A stretch of DNA of 64,000 nucleotides, taken from positions 1,821,501-1,885,500 of the forward strand of contig NC_014923.1 in the NCBI RefSeq assembly GCF_000185905.1, in the 5' to 3' direction. Within the stretch, counting starts at the first letter, position 1, and the number at the start of each line of letters is the position of its first letter. The notes under the pieces are model-generated. The model searched no databases and was not told the DNA's origin. It was given only the letters and a program-made list of their open reading frames with translations. This document shows positions 16,561 to 26,000 of this stretch, piece after piece. The position numbers and the translations under genes were made by a program. Origin of the DNA: Mesorhizobium ciceri biovar biserrulae WSM1271. Lineage in GTDB: Bacteria; Pseudomonadota; Alphaproteobacteria; Rhizobiales; Rhizobiaceae.

Positions 16561-17535
16561 ATGCTGGACAGACGCAGATTTTTGATGAGCACCGCAGCCG
16601 TGGGTGCCGGGCTGATGACGTCGCATCTTTCTCCCGCTTTGGCCGAAGGCGCGCCCCAGATACAGCTCTTCGTGCCTGCCGCACCGGGTGGTGGCTGGGA
16701 CCAGACGGCGCGCACGATCGACCAGGTGCTGCGCAGTGAAAAGCTCATCTCGGGTTCCCAGATCACCAATGTCGGCGGCGCCGGCGGGACTGTCGGGCTG
16801 CCGCAATTCATCAGCCAGTGGAACGGCAAAGGCAATTCCCTGATGGTTGCCGGCATGGTCATGGTTGGCGCCATCATTGCCAACAAGGCCGCCAACAATC
16901 TGACGCAGGTCACCCCGATCGCCCGCCTTACCGGCGAGTTCGAGGCCTTGGTCGTGCCGGCGGAGTCGCCGTTCAAGACGGCCGCTGATTTCGTCGCCGC
17001 GCTCAAGGCCGATCCGACAAAGGTTCCTGTCGCCGGCGGCTCCGCAGGCGGTTCCGATCACATCCTGTTCGGCCTGATTGCCAAGACTGTCGGCGTGCCG
17101 GCGACAAACCTGTCCTACGTGCCGTTCGCCGGCGGCGGTGAGGCGTTGTCGGCGCTGCTCGGCAACCAGGTCGCGGCCGGCATCTCCGGCTTTGGCGAGT
17201 TCTCCGAGCAGGTCAAGGCGGGCGCGCTGCGGCTGCTCGCCATCTCGGCAGACAAGCGCCAGGACGGCATCGATGCGCCGACGCTGAAGGAGGCCGGCAT
17301 CGATGTCGAACTGTTCAACTGGCGCGGCGTCTTCGCACCGCCGGGCATTTCCGACGCCGACAAGGCAGCGATGATCACCCTGATCGAGACCATGGCCAAG
17401 AGCGACGCGTGGGCGACCGAATGCAAGAACCGCAACTGGACGCCGATCCTGCTCACCGGCGACGACTATGCGAAGTTCGTCACCGAGGATTCAGCCCGCA
17501 TCGAGGCGATCCTGAAGGATCTCGGGCTCGCCTGA
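16561..17535 (+). CDS. tctC: Tripartite tricarboxylate transporter, binding protein TctC (set 2)
   Basis: A 324-residue periplasmic receptor whose leader has a twin-arginine-like start (LDRRRFLMSTAAVGAG, cleavage after about residue 29), unlike set 1. The mature protein shows IQLFVPAAPGGGWDQTARTI and NVGGAGGTVGLPQF, which belong to the TctC subgroup with the longer PGGGWD motif. A GGAGGA site lies nine bases before the ATG. First gene of a five-gene operon with the membrane subunits, a CoA-transferase and a citryl-CoA-lyase-like enzyme. Confidence 0.92.
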   Translation: MLDRRRFLMSTAAVGAGLMTSHLSPALAEGAPQIQLFVPAAPGGGWDQTARTIDQVLRSEKLISGSQITNVGGAGGTVGLPQFISQWNGKGNSLMVAGMVMVGAIIANKAANNLTQVTPIARLTGEFEALVVPAESPFKTAADFVAALKADPTKVPVAGGSAGGSDHILFGLIAKTVGVPATNLSYVPFAGGGEALSALLGNQVAAGISGFGEFSEQVKAGALRLLAISADKRQDGIDAPTLKEAGIDVELFNWRGVFAPPGISDADKAAMITLIETMAKSDAWATECKNRNWTPILLTGDDYAKFVTEDSARIEAILKDLGLA

Positions 17536-17546
17536 TCCATCGTCAT

Positions 17547-17568
17547 AGGGGCGGCGCAGGTCGCCCCT
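17547..17568 (+). promoter_or_regulatory. Intercistronic hairpin between tctC and tctB of set 2
   Basis: A 7-bp GC stem (17547-17553 with 17562-17568) lies just after the tctC stop codon and about 100 bases before tctB. It occupies the same position as the stronger hairpin of set 1 and probably serves the same purpose of favouring binding-protein expression. Confidence 0.5.
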
Positions 17569-17674
17569 TCTCGCATGAAATGCAAGCCGGCATGACCCTG
17601 CGGTGGGGAGCAAGCATGCGGCGCCGGGCATTTCCGCCAACCATACTTGGCCAGCTCTCCTGGGGAGGACAATC

Positions 17675-18211
17675 ATGAGCACCAGCGACCAGCAGGCGGC
17701 GCCGTCGCGGCTTGCCGTGCCGGAATTGTTGATAGGCATCGGGCTCCTGGCCTGCGCCGGCGCCGTCGCCTGGCAGACGCTGGCGATCCCGGTGTCGCCG
17801 CTCTACTCCAAGGTCGGCCCGACCGTCTTTCCCTACCTTACCATGGTTGGCCTGGTGGTACTTTCGCTGTTGCTCATCCTTGCCGCGCTTCGCGGCGGCT
17901 GGCAGCCGGAGGAGGAAAAGGAGACGCCGACCGACTGGAAGGCAATGGGCTTCGTCGTCATCGGCCTGATCGCCAATCTGCTGCTCATCCAACCGCTCGG
18001 CTTCACGGCGGCATCCGTCATCATGTTCGTGCTCGTCTGCTACGGCTTCGGCAGCAAGCGTACGCTGCGGGACGTCGTGCTCGGCCTTATCCTGGCGCTG
18101 GCCGCCTATTTCGGCTTCGCCAGGGCGCTCGGCGTCAACATCGGTGCCGGTTTCATCGAGAACCAGCTGAACGCGGTCATCGATGCGTTCATCACCATGT
18201 TGAGGGGCTGA
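17675..18211 (+). CDS. tctB: Tripartite tricarboxylate transporter, small subunit TctB (set 2)
   Basis: A 178-residue protein with about four membrane segments. The N-terminal [20 protein letters not shown] is followed by the [14 protein letters not shown] segment that corresponds to the conserved GPGxFP stretch of TctB proteins. A polar loop ([15 protein letters not shown]) separates the two halves. A GGGGAGGA site precedes the ATG at 17675; an earlier in-frame start is less plausible. The next gene begins four bases after its stop. Confidence 0.88.
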   Translation: MSTSDQQAAPSRLAVPELLIGIGLLACAGAVAWQTLAIPVSPLYSKVGPTVFPYLTMVGLVVLSLLLILAALRGGWQPEEEKETPTDWKAMGFVVIGLIANLLLIQPLGFTAASVIMFVLVCYGFGSKRTLRDVVLGLILALAAYFGFARALGVNIGAGFIENQLNAVIDAFITMLRG

Positions 18212-18215
18212 CGCC

Positions 18216-19739
18216 ATGGAAACGCTCGGACATCTCGCACACGGCTTCTCGGTCGCCTTCACCCCGGTCAACCTTCTGTGGTGCCTGCTCGGCACCACGC
18301 TTGGCACCGCCATCGGTGTGCTGCCCGGTCTTGGGCCGGCGCTGACCATCGCGCTGCTTTTGCCGATCACCTATCAGGTGGCGCCGGAGGCATCCTTCAT
18401 CCTGTTTGCCGGCATCTATTACGGCGCCATGTACGGCGGCTCGACGACGTCGATCCTGCTCAACACGCCCGGCGAAAGCGCCACCATCGTCACCGCGCTG
18501 GAAGGCAACAGGATGGCGCGTTCCGGCCGCGGCGGTGCAGCCCTCGCCACTTCGGCGATCGGCTCGTTCGTAGCCGGCACGATCGGCACGATGGGCGTCG
18601 CTTTCCTGGCGCCGGTGGTGGTCAAATTCGCGCTGGCCTTCGGTCCGGCCGAATATTTCTCGCTGATGGTGCTGGCCTTCATCACCGTCTCGGCGGTGCT
18701 CGGCTCGTCTTCCGTTCGCGGCCTGACCAGCCTGTTCGCAGGCTTCGTCATCGGCATGATCGGCGTCGACCTGCAGACCGGCCAGCCGCGCTTCACCTTC
18801 GGCATGACCGAACTGCTCGACGGCGTCGACGTCATCATCGCCGCCGTTGGCCTGTTTGCCGTCGGCGAGACGCTGTACATGGCCTCGCGCCGCTATGCCG
18901 GCAAGGACGAGATCGTGCCGCTGAAGGGCTCGCTCTACATGACGGCGGCCGAGTGGGGGCGTTCGTGGAAACCCTGGCTGCGCGGCGCCGCGATCGGCTT
19001 CCCGATCGGCGCCATGCCGGCCGGCGGCGCCGAAATCCCGACTTTCCTGTCCTATGCCATCGAAAAGAAGCTGTCGAAGCACAAGCAGGAGTTCGGCACG
19101 GTCGGCGCCATCGAAGGCGTTGCCGGCCCCGAGGCCGCCAACAATGCGTCCGCAGCCGGCGTACTGGTGCCGATGCTGACGCTTGGCCTGCCGACCTCGG
19201 CGACGGCGGCGATCATGCTGTCGGCGTTCCAGAGCTACGGCATCAATCCCGGACCACTGCTTTTGACGACCCAGGGCGACCTCGTCTGGGGGCTGATCGC
19301 CAGCCTGTTCATCGCCAACGTCATCCTGGTCATCCTCAACCTGCCGCTGATCGGGCTGTGGGTGCGGCTGCTGAAAATCCCGGCGCCGCAGCTCTATGCC
19401 GGCATCCTGGTGTTCGCCACGGTCGGCACCTATGGTATTTCGCAATCGCCCATCGACCTCGTCATCCTCTATCTGCTGGGGGCCGCCGGTTTCCTGATGC
19501 GGCGGTTCGATTTTCCGACCGCGCCTGTCATCATCGGCATGATCCTTGGGCCGCTCGCCGAAACCCAGTTCCGCCGGGCGATGACCATCTCGAATGGCGA
19601 CTGGTCCGTGTTCTACACCCACAAACTGTCGCTGACACTGCTGACGCTCGCCTTCATCGGCCTCGCCGGCCCGCATATCTGGGCCTTCATCGAGCATCGT
19701 CGTCGGCGCGGACCGGAGCATGTGCCCGGCGATGCCTGA
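18216..19739 (+). CDS. tctA: Tripartite tricarboxylate transporter, large subunit TctA (set 2)
   Basis: A 507-residue polytopic protein with the TctA repeats: [42 protein letters not shown] and, in the second half, [17 protein letters not shown] with [16 protein letters not shown]. It is homologous to set 1 TctA but distinct throughout, so the two sets are not a recent duplication. It forms the transport path with TctB. The downstream CoA-transferase gene follows after 15 bases, which ties uptake to CoA activation. Confidence 0.94.
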   Translation: METLGHLAHGFSVAFTPVNLLWCLLGTTLGTAIGVLPGLGPALTIALLLPITYQVAPEASFILFAGIYYGAMYGGSTTSILLNTPGESATIVTALEGNRMARSGRGGAALATSAIGSFVAGTIGTMGVAFLAPVVVKFALAFGPAEYFSLMVLAFITVSAVLGSSSVRGLTSLFAGFVIGMIGVDLQTGQPRFTFGMTELLDGVDVIIAAVGLFAVGETLYMASRRYAGKDEIVPLKGSLYMTAAEWGRSWKPWLRGAAIGFPIGAMPAGGAEIPTFLSYAIEKKLSKHKQEFGTVGAIEGVAGPEAANNASAAGVLVPMLTLGLPTSATAAIMLSAFQSYGINPGPLLLTTQGDLVWGLIASLFIANVILVILNLPLIGLWVRLLKIPAPQLYAGILVFATVGTYGISQSPIDLVILYLLGAAGFLMRRFDFPTAPVIIGMILGPLAETQFRRAMTISNGDWSVFYTHKLSLTLLTLAFIGLAGPHIWAFIEHRRRRGPEHVPGDA

Positions 19740-19754
19740 TCGATCCATGATGCC

Positions 19755-20939
19755 ATGACAGAACTGCTTTCCGGTATTCGCGTCCTCGACCTGACCAACG
19801 TCCTGGCCGGCCCCTATTGCGCCTACCAGCTGGCGCTGCTGGGCGCCGACGTGATCAAGGTCGAGGCGCCGCAAGGCGGCGACCTCGCCCGCCAGCTCGG
19901 CGGCTCGGCAAAGCTGAACAGCGCCGGCATGGGCGCCTCGTTCCTGGCTCAGAACGCCGGCAAACGGTCGGTTGTGCTCGACCTCAAGAAGCAAGCCGAT
20001 CGCGAGCGCTTTTTCGATCTGGTGGCCAGCGCCGACGCACTGGTGGAGAATTTCCGCCCCGGCGTGATGGATCGGCTGGGGCTTGGCTACGAGGCACTGA
20101 AGACGGTTCGTCCGGGCCTCGTCTATTGCGCGATATCGGGTTTCGGCCAGACCGGGCCAATGCGCGATAATCCCGCCTATGACCAGATCATCCAGGGCCT
20201 GTCTGGGATCATGAGCATCACCGGCACACCGGAAGCGGCGCCGCTGCGGGTCGGCTATCCCGTCGCCGATACGCTTGGCGGACTGGTCGGCGCGTTCGCC
20301 ATCGCCTCGGCGCTGGTGCGGCAGAAGACGAGCGGCGAGGGTGCCTTTCTCGACGTTTCGATGCTCGAATGCACACTTTCCGCACTTGGTTGGCCGGTTT
20401 CCAACTATCTGACCGCAGGTATCGACCCCATGCCGATGGGCAACGAGAACATGACGGCGGCACCCTCCGGTGCGTTTCGCACCGGCGACGGGCTCATCAA
20501 CATCGCCGCCAACAAGCAGGAGCAGTTCGTGGCGCTGTGCCGGCTGATCGGCCGGCCGGAATTGGCTTCCGATGTCCGCTATGCAGAGCGCGAGACGCGC
20601 AAGCGCAACCGTGCGGCGCTTAAAGTCGAGATCGAGGACGCCCTGGCGGGCGCCTCGGCGGCGGCCTGGGAAGAGACGCTCAATCGCGCCGGCGTGCCTG
20701 CCGGCAGGGTGCTGACGATCCCGCAAGTGCTGGCCGAGCCCCAAGTCCTCGAGCGCCAGGTGACCGCGCATTTCGACGATGTGGCTGGCATGGACAAGCC
20801 GCTGACCGTTTTGCGCGGCGGCTTCATGGTCGATGGCGAGGCGCCCTTGCCGACAAAGCCGCCGCCGGCGCTCGGCGAACATATGAGCGAGGTGTTCGCC
20901 GACCTGCCGCCCCGCACCAGGACAAAGGCACGCGCATGA
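19755..20939 (+). CDS. Family III (CaiB/BaiF) CoA-transferase
   Basis: A 394-residue enzyme that should move CoA between carboxylic acids. The fold is marked by LSGIRVLDLTNVLAGPYCAY, GADVIKVEAPQGGDLAR, AGKRSVVLDLKK and NFRPGVMDRLGLGYE. The probable catalytic Asp is Asp143 in PAYDQIIQGLSGIM, aligned with the active Asp of formyl-CoA transferase. In this operon the acceptor is probably the acid brought in by the TctCBA set, giving a CoA ester for the next enzyme. Its stop overlaps the start of the lyase-like gene. Confidence 0.92.
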   Translation: MTELLSGIRVLDLTNVLAGPYCAYQLALLGADVIKVEAPQGGDLARQLGGSAKLNSAGMGASFLAQNAGKRSVVLDLKKQADRERFFDLVASADALVENFRPGVMDRLGLGYEALKTVRPGLVYCAISGFGQTGPMRDNPAYDQIIQGLSGIMSITGTPEAAPLRVGYPVADTLGGLVGAFAIASALVRQKTSGEGAFLDVSMLECTLSALGWPVSNYLTAGIDPMPMGNENMTAAPSGAFRTGDGLINIAANKQEQFVALCRLIGRPELASDVRYAERETRKRNRAALKVEIEDALAGASAAAWEETLNRAGVPAGRVLTIPQVLAEPQVLERQVTAHFDDVAGMDKPLTVLRGGFMVDGEAPLPTKPPPALGEHMSEVFADLPPRTRTKARA

Positions 20940-21787
20940 GCGGCACGGAGAAGAAGACGGGCCGTGAGCGCGGCGAGGAATGGTGGCAGACCGACATCAT
21001 CGAGATGCGGCCAGGTGTCATCCGGCTGCGCGGCTACGAGATCCAGGATCTGATCGGCCGCGTCAGCTTTCCGGCTGTCATCTGGCTGATGCTGCGCGGC
21101 GAACTGCCCAGCGAGGACCAGGCAGAATTGCTCGGCATTGCCTTGGCTGCCGCCGTCGACCATGGACCGCAGGCGCCATCGATTGCCATCGCGCGCATGG
21201 CTGCAACCTGCGGCGTCGGTATCAACAGCGCCATGGCCTCGGCCATCAACGTTCTCGGCGACGTGCATGGAGGCGCCGGCGAGCAGGCGCTTTCCTTCTA
21301 TGGTGACATTGCCGTGGCGATCGATGCCGGGATGACGCTGAATGAGGCGGTCTCGGCGCGGCTCGACCGGTTCTTCGCCGAGGAGAAGGGCTATGTGCCG
21401 GGGCTCGGACATCGCTTCCATCCCGTCGACCCGCGCGCGCCGCGCTTGCTGGAATTGACCCGCGAATTTGCCGCACGCGGTGCCGTCAATGGGCGTTTCG
21501 CCGATATCGCCGAAGCGGTCGAGGCGGACGTCGAACGCCGCAAGGGGAAAAAAATACCGCTTAACATCGATGGCGCCACCGCCGTCATCTATGGCGAACT
21601 CGGTTTTCCGCCGCCGCTGACGCGAGGGCTTTTCGTGCTGTCGCGCTCGGTCGGCATCCTGGCGCATGCCTGGGAGCAGTCGCAGCATGGCGAGCGAAAC
21701 AAGGGGCCGCTGCCGCGCGAGTGGCTGTGGGCCTATACCGGCACGCCGGTGCGGCCGTTTCCCGAAAGCGATGACCCCGGCGAGTGA
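20936..21787 (+). CDS. Citryl-CoA lyase-like / short citrate synthase-family protein
   Basis: A 283-residue protein of the citrate synthase superfamily, far shorter than a true citrate synthase. The catalytic residues are kept: His111 in DVHGGAGE, His159 in GLGHRFHPVDPRAPR and Asp212 in LNIDGATA, plus His76 at the oxaloacetate-binding position. Short relatives cleave citryl-CoA to acetyl-CoA and oxaloacetate. Encoded with a 4-base overlap after the CoA-transferase, it probably splits the CoA ester of the imported acid. Citrate, citramalate-like or other 3-hydroxy-acid substrates are all possible. Confidence 0.82.
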   Translation: MSGTEKKTGRERGEEWWQTDIIEMRPGVIRLRGYEIQDLIGRVSFPAVIWLMLRGELPSEDQAELLGIALAAAVDHGPQAPSIAIARMAATCGVGINSAMASAINVLGDVHGGAGEQALSFYGDIAVAIDAGMTLNEAVSARLDRFFAEEKGYVPGLGHRFHPVDPRAPRLLELTREFAARGAVNGRFADIAEAVEADVERRKGKKIPLNIDGATAVIYGELGFPPPLTRGLFVLSRSVGILAHAWEQSQHGERNKGPLPREWLWAYTGTPVRPFPESDDPGE

Positions 21788-21791
21788 GGCT

Positions 21792-22262
21792 CTACGCCTG
21801 ATCCACCTGCACGGGGATCTTCAGCGTCTTCACCAACGTTGAAAGATCCGGCTCGTCGATGAGCATGGCCGCATCGGCTGGCGCCAGCCAGGCCCGCTGG
21901 CGTCGTTTGGCTTCCTGCCAGTCGGCCAGTTCCTCGCTCACCTCGAGCAGGTAGACGATGACGTCGACGCGGACAAAGCGATTGGCCAGCCGCTTCCAGT
22001 AGGAATAGGTGCCCGCCGGCTGCTTCAGCGTCTTGCCGAGCACGCCGGCCTCCTCCTGCGCCTCGATGGTGGCCGCCTTGCGTCCGCTCTTGCCCTTCAT
22101 CGGCCAGCCCTTGGGGACGATGAAGCGCCTGGTGGTACGCGACGTGACCAGCATCACCTCGATGTCGCCACGCGCGGTCAGCCGGAAGGGAATAGCCGCC
22201 ACCTGGCGGATTCTCTCGCCCTTCTTTGCCTTGCGTACGGCCTTTTTCTTGGTGGCTGCCAT
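21792..22262 (-). CDS. NUDIX hydrolase (diphosphoinositol polyphosphate phosphohydrolase-like)
   Basis: A 156-residue hydrolase of X-linked nucleoside diphosphates. It begins with a Lys/Arg-rich stretch, then QVAAIPFRL, FIVPKGWPMKGKSGRKAA and the NUDIX box ending IEAQEEAGV, where the usual Arg is Ile. The PKGW motif and box placement resemble diphosphoinositol or ApnA phosphohydrolases. The substrate is not certain. Transcribed alone, convergent with the lyase-like gene, from which it is separated by four bases. Confidence 0.85.
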   Translation of the reverse strand: MAATKKKAVRKAKKGERIRQVAAIPFRLTARGDIEVMLVTSRTTRRFIVPKGWPMKGKSGRKAATIEAQEEAGVLGKTLKQPAGTYSYWKRLANRFVRVDVIVYLLEVSEELADWQEAKRRQRAWLAPADAAMLIDEPDLSTLVKTLKIPVQVDQA

Positions 22263-22388
22263 TCGTCAATCCAGTCGATGCAATGCCGCATAGCGCGACA
22301 AGGCGTCGTTGCAAAACCAAAACTTTCGCATGTGCCAACGACACTCGAAATACATAAGTCGGCTAAATAAACGAAAAAGGCCTTGATG

Positions 22389-22697
22389 TCAGCGGCAATT
22401 GCTCACGGCGGTGGTGCCGATTATCTGTGTCTGGCAGCTTGGCTTGAGCTGCTGCACGACCGGTGGCGGTTGCTGAAAGATCTGGCGGTCCTGGGCGCGA
22501 TTCTGCTGCTGTTGCTGTTGATATTGCTGCCGCTGTATCCTGTTTTGCAGGATTTGCAGGTCGTTCTGCCGGATCAGCGCATTGTTGCCGGTAGCGGGAT
22601 TGAGCGCTTGCGCGGAAGCCGGCAGGCAAACGCCCGCCAGCACTGCCGTGGCCAGCATTGCCACTGTGAAGATCGTTGATGGCCGAAGTGCCGACAT
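22389..22697 (-). CDS. Small exported Gln-rich protein
   Basis: An unrecognised 102-residue protein. It has a signal peptide (about residues 1-30, ending PASA), a Gln/Asn-rich middle (about residues 40-80 with a run of Gln), and two Cys residues near the end (SCQTQIIGTTAVSNCR) that could form a disulphide. An ATG six codons earlier lacks ribosome-site spacing. It is transcribed away from the giant autotransporter gene, with which it shares a 398-base control region. Confidence 0.6.
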   Translation of the reverse strand: MSALRPSTIFTVAMLATAVLAGVCLPASAQALNPATGNNALIRQNDLQILQNRIQRQQYQQQQQQNRAQDRQIFQQPPPVVQQLKPSCQTQIIGTTAVSNCR

Positions 22698-22832
22698 CCG
22701 TTCATTCCCGCGCAAAAACTCTGTCCTTTGATATAGGGCGTTTGCGCGTCGATGCCATGGCCAGCGGGTCGAGTATCACGAAATCGGGCGGTCCAATCGC
22801 TTTGTTCTGCGATTTCGGCCGCGAAACGGCAG

Positions 22833-22854
22833 ATAGTCATCATATGATGACTAT
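22833..22854. promoter_or_regulatory. Perfect 22-bp palindrome, possible operator
   Basis: Two 11-base arms (ATAGTCATCAT and its complement) meet without a spacer. This size and symmetry suit a dimeric regulator. It lies about 136 bases upstream of the Gln-rich gene start and 242 bases upstream of the autotransporter start. No regulator gene is adjacent. Confidence 0.5.
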
Positions 22855-23070
22855 GAAACGTCGGTGGCTTTGGTCAGTGTTCCCCACGTAAATTTTTGGT
22901 TTCATCCGGCATAAGTTAATGTATTCTAATTGAGTCAGAGCTCCGCAAGTGGGAATACGGATGCCCTGTTTTAATGCATTGAACCTTATTGCACAGTGCC
23001 GGCATCCTTATTGCAATTGCATGAGCAGAGCATAGCGGTGGCGTCGGACTCAAGCAGGCATTGAGGCGCG

Positions 23071-23087
23071 CCCCCGTAAAACGGGGG
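23071..23087 (+). promoter_or_regulatory. Hairpin covering the ribosome site of the autotransporter gene
   Basis: A 7-bp stem (CCCCCGT with ACGGGGG) around a 3-base loop ends nine bases before the ATG at 23096. Its 3' arm is the only purine-rich Shine-Dalgarno-like sequence available, so the hairpin could hold translation down until melted or bound. This is a prediction from base pairing only. Confidence 0.45.
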
Positions 23088-23095
23088 GTAAGTGC

Positions 23096-26000
23096 ATGGC
23101 TTTGTTCACAGAGCGCGTTGCCGTATTGTCGTGCGCATCGGCCGACGACGGTTCAGCCAGGGCATGTTCTGAGGAAGTTCTTCGTGATGCCGCGGCGACT
23201 CAGAAGGGTTTGCCCGGCCGGCCGAATCAATGTCTCGCCACTCTGCCCAAACGGATAGCTCGATTGCTTTGCGCTACGGCACTGGTGGGGCTGGTCTTTC
23301 CTTACGCTCAATCTCCGGTCCATGCGCAGCAATTGTCCATCAATACGGATGGTGCACCGGGCGACAATGGTGATGACGGAATCGGTACTGCTGACGCCGG
23401 AGATGGCCATTCGCCGGTGGCGCCGGCTACGGGAACGAATAGTGTCGGCCGCACGACCTCCGGGGAGGCCGCTTTCGTTGGCAGCGCCCGGGGTGGGCGC
23501 GGCGGCGATGGCGGCTCGGCTGTCCATGCAACAGCCGTCCCGCCTTTTGTGGAGATCAAGGGTGGTAAAGGCGGCGATGGCGCCAAGGGCGGAACCGTCG
23601 ATATAACAAACAACGCATCTGGCGCCCTCGAAACATCGGGGGACAATGCTCCCGGCATATTGGGCGACGCCAGCGGTGGGGATGGTGGTAACGGCGCATG
23701 GGCATTCGCCATCGCGGTAGGCGGTAAGGGCGGCGTCGGCGGGCGGGGTGGCGATGGCGGCACGGCGACCGTGACCACTACGATCGAAAGCAATATCATC
23801 ACGCACGGGGTCAATTCGAACGGCATCACCGTCAATTCCAGCGGAGGGCGCGGCGGCAATGGCGGCTTGGGCGCTGCGATCGGTGCCGGCAAGGGTGGCA
23901 ATGGCGGCAATGGCGGTTTCGGCGGTGACGCGAAAGGCGATAATGCCGGCTCCATTTCCACGGACGGGGCTTTCTCGAAGGGTATGCTTGTGCGGTCGGC
24001 GGGCGGCGTTGCCGGTGATGGTGCAAGTGGTTTCGGTATCGTGGGTAACGGCGGCAATGGGGGCGTGCCGACAATCGGCGGCAATGCCGAGGGGATAAAT
24101 TCCGGGACCATCACAACTCGGGGAGATTTTGCCAGCGGCATGGTCGTGCAGTCGGTGGGCGGCGGCGGCGGCGACGGCGGTGGCGGTCTAGGTCTGTTCG
24201 GCGGTGGCGGCGCGGGTACGGATGGCAATGACGGCCGGGCAGCCACGGGGACCAACACCGGCAACATCACCACCAGTGGCCTGGGCGCCATCGGCATGCT
24301 GGTCGAGTCGGTGGGCGGCGGCGGCGGCGATGGCGGCGGCGCTATAGGTCTCGTGTCGATCGGTGGCAAGGCAAGCGGTGGCGGCCAGGGCGATACGGCG
24401 ACCGGCAATATTGGCGGCGTGATCAAGACCGGCGTCGATGGAAACGGCGGCGACGGCGCGCATGGCATTCTGATCCAGTCGGTCGGCGGTGGCGGCGGCA
24501 ATGGCGGCTACGCCATCGGCGTAGCGCCTGCAATTTCGGTCGCCATCGGCGGTGGCGGCGGCACTGGCGGCAAGGGTGGCGTGGTCAACGTCAATCAGGC
24601 CGGCAACGGTGTGACCGTCGAGACGAACGGCCGTTCCGCTAGCGGCATCATCGCACAGTCGGTCGGCGGCGGCGGCGGCAATGGCGGCGGCGCCATTGCC
24701 ATTGGCGGCCTGGTGGGTGTGTCGGTAGGCGGATCAGGCGATGCGGCGGGTGACGGCGACAAGGTGAATTACAACGTTGCGAACGCCAAGGTCACCACGC
24801 TCGGGGACGATTCCATCGGCGTGCTTATGCAGTCGGTGGGCGGCGGCGGCGGCAACGGCGGGTTTGCACTTTCCGGCTCGACCGTCGCAGCAGTGGGCGT
24901 CGGCGGCAGTGGCGGCAAGGCGGGTAAAGGCGGCGTGGTCGACGCGACCGTCGGCGGCACCGTCAACACCTCCGGGGATCGGTCGACCGGCATCGTTGCC
25001 CAATCGATCGGCGGCGGCGGCGGCAATGGCGGCTTTTCCGGCGCTGCCAGCTTCGGCGCCAGTGTGGGTGTCGGCGGCAGTGGCGCAGGCGGCGGCGATG
25101 CCGATGCCGTCACGCTGCGCACGGCTGATGGCGCGATGCAATCGATCACCACGGACGGCGCGGATTCGGCCGGCCTGATCGTGCAGTCGGTCGGCGGCGG
25201 CGGCGGCAATGGCGGCTTTTCCGGTACACTGTCGGCGATTGCCGGCTTCGGCATGGGGGGAAGAGGCGGCGCGGCCGGCAAGGGCGTGGCGACGGAAGCC
25301 ACCTATAATGGTTCGGTCGAGACTTTCCGCGAAAGGTCGGCCGGTATCATCGTGCAATCAATCGGTGGCGGTGGCGGAAATGGCGGCGGCCAGTTCGGCC
25401 TGAGCGTCAACGCAAGCGTGGGCATCGGTGGTTCGGGCGCGGGGGGCGGCGAAGCCGGGACGGCAAAGTTCTTCTCGACGACAACACTTGACGTCACGAC
25501 CCATCAGTCGGACTCGGCCGGCGTCATCGTGCAGTCGGTCGGCGGCGGCGGTGGCAATGGCGGCTTCTCGTTGAACGGCGCGGGTCTTGTGGCTGCTGTC
25601 AGCATCGGCGGCAAGGCCGGCACTGCCAGCGACGCCAAGGCAGTGACGGTCGGCATCAATTCAGGGCTGATTCACACGCTTGGTGACCGCTCCACGGGTA
25701 TCATCGCCCAGTCGATCGGCGGCGGCGGCGGCAATGGCGGCGGCACGGCTTCCGCCGGCCTCGGCGCCAACGTCACAATCGGTGGCAAGGGAGGTGGCGG
25801 CGGCACGGGCTGGACCGTCGATGTCACCAATGGCGCGGCGGTACACACCGAAGGTGTCCAGTCTCATGGCATCCTGGCGCAGTCGATCGGCGGCGGTGGC
25901 GGCTCAGGCGGATTTGCCGTCTCGGTTGGCGGGCCGTCCTTCTCGCTTGGCGGCGATGGCGCGTCGGGCGGCGGGAGCAAGAAGGTCTATGTCGAAAACA

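Larger units (their letters stand above)
22698..23095. other. Divergent control region before the autotransporter gene
   Basis: This 398-base gap holds no convincing gene. It is AT-richer than its flanks around 22830-23030, has a perfect 22-bp palindrome, and ends with a GC hairpin beside the autotransporter start. Promoters for both divergent genes are expected here, but no clear -35/-10 pair stands out. Confidence 0.6.

Noticed and set aside
11059..19739. Recent duplication of the two TTT transporter sets
   Set aside because: The two TctA, TctB and TctC proteins differ throughout, including signal peptide type and key loops, so they are separate family members.
18192..20882. Very long open frame on the minus strand opposite tctA and the CoA-transferase gene
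   Set aside because: It mirrors three well-recognised + strand genes, is rich in Arg, Gly and His as expected for antisense frames in GC-rich DNA, and has no family resemblance.
23061..23258. Alternative frame start upstream of the autotransporter
   Set aside because: It ends after 65 codons in a different frame and has no ribosome site; the 23096 start opens the full-length frame.
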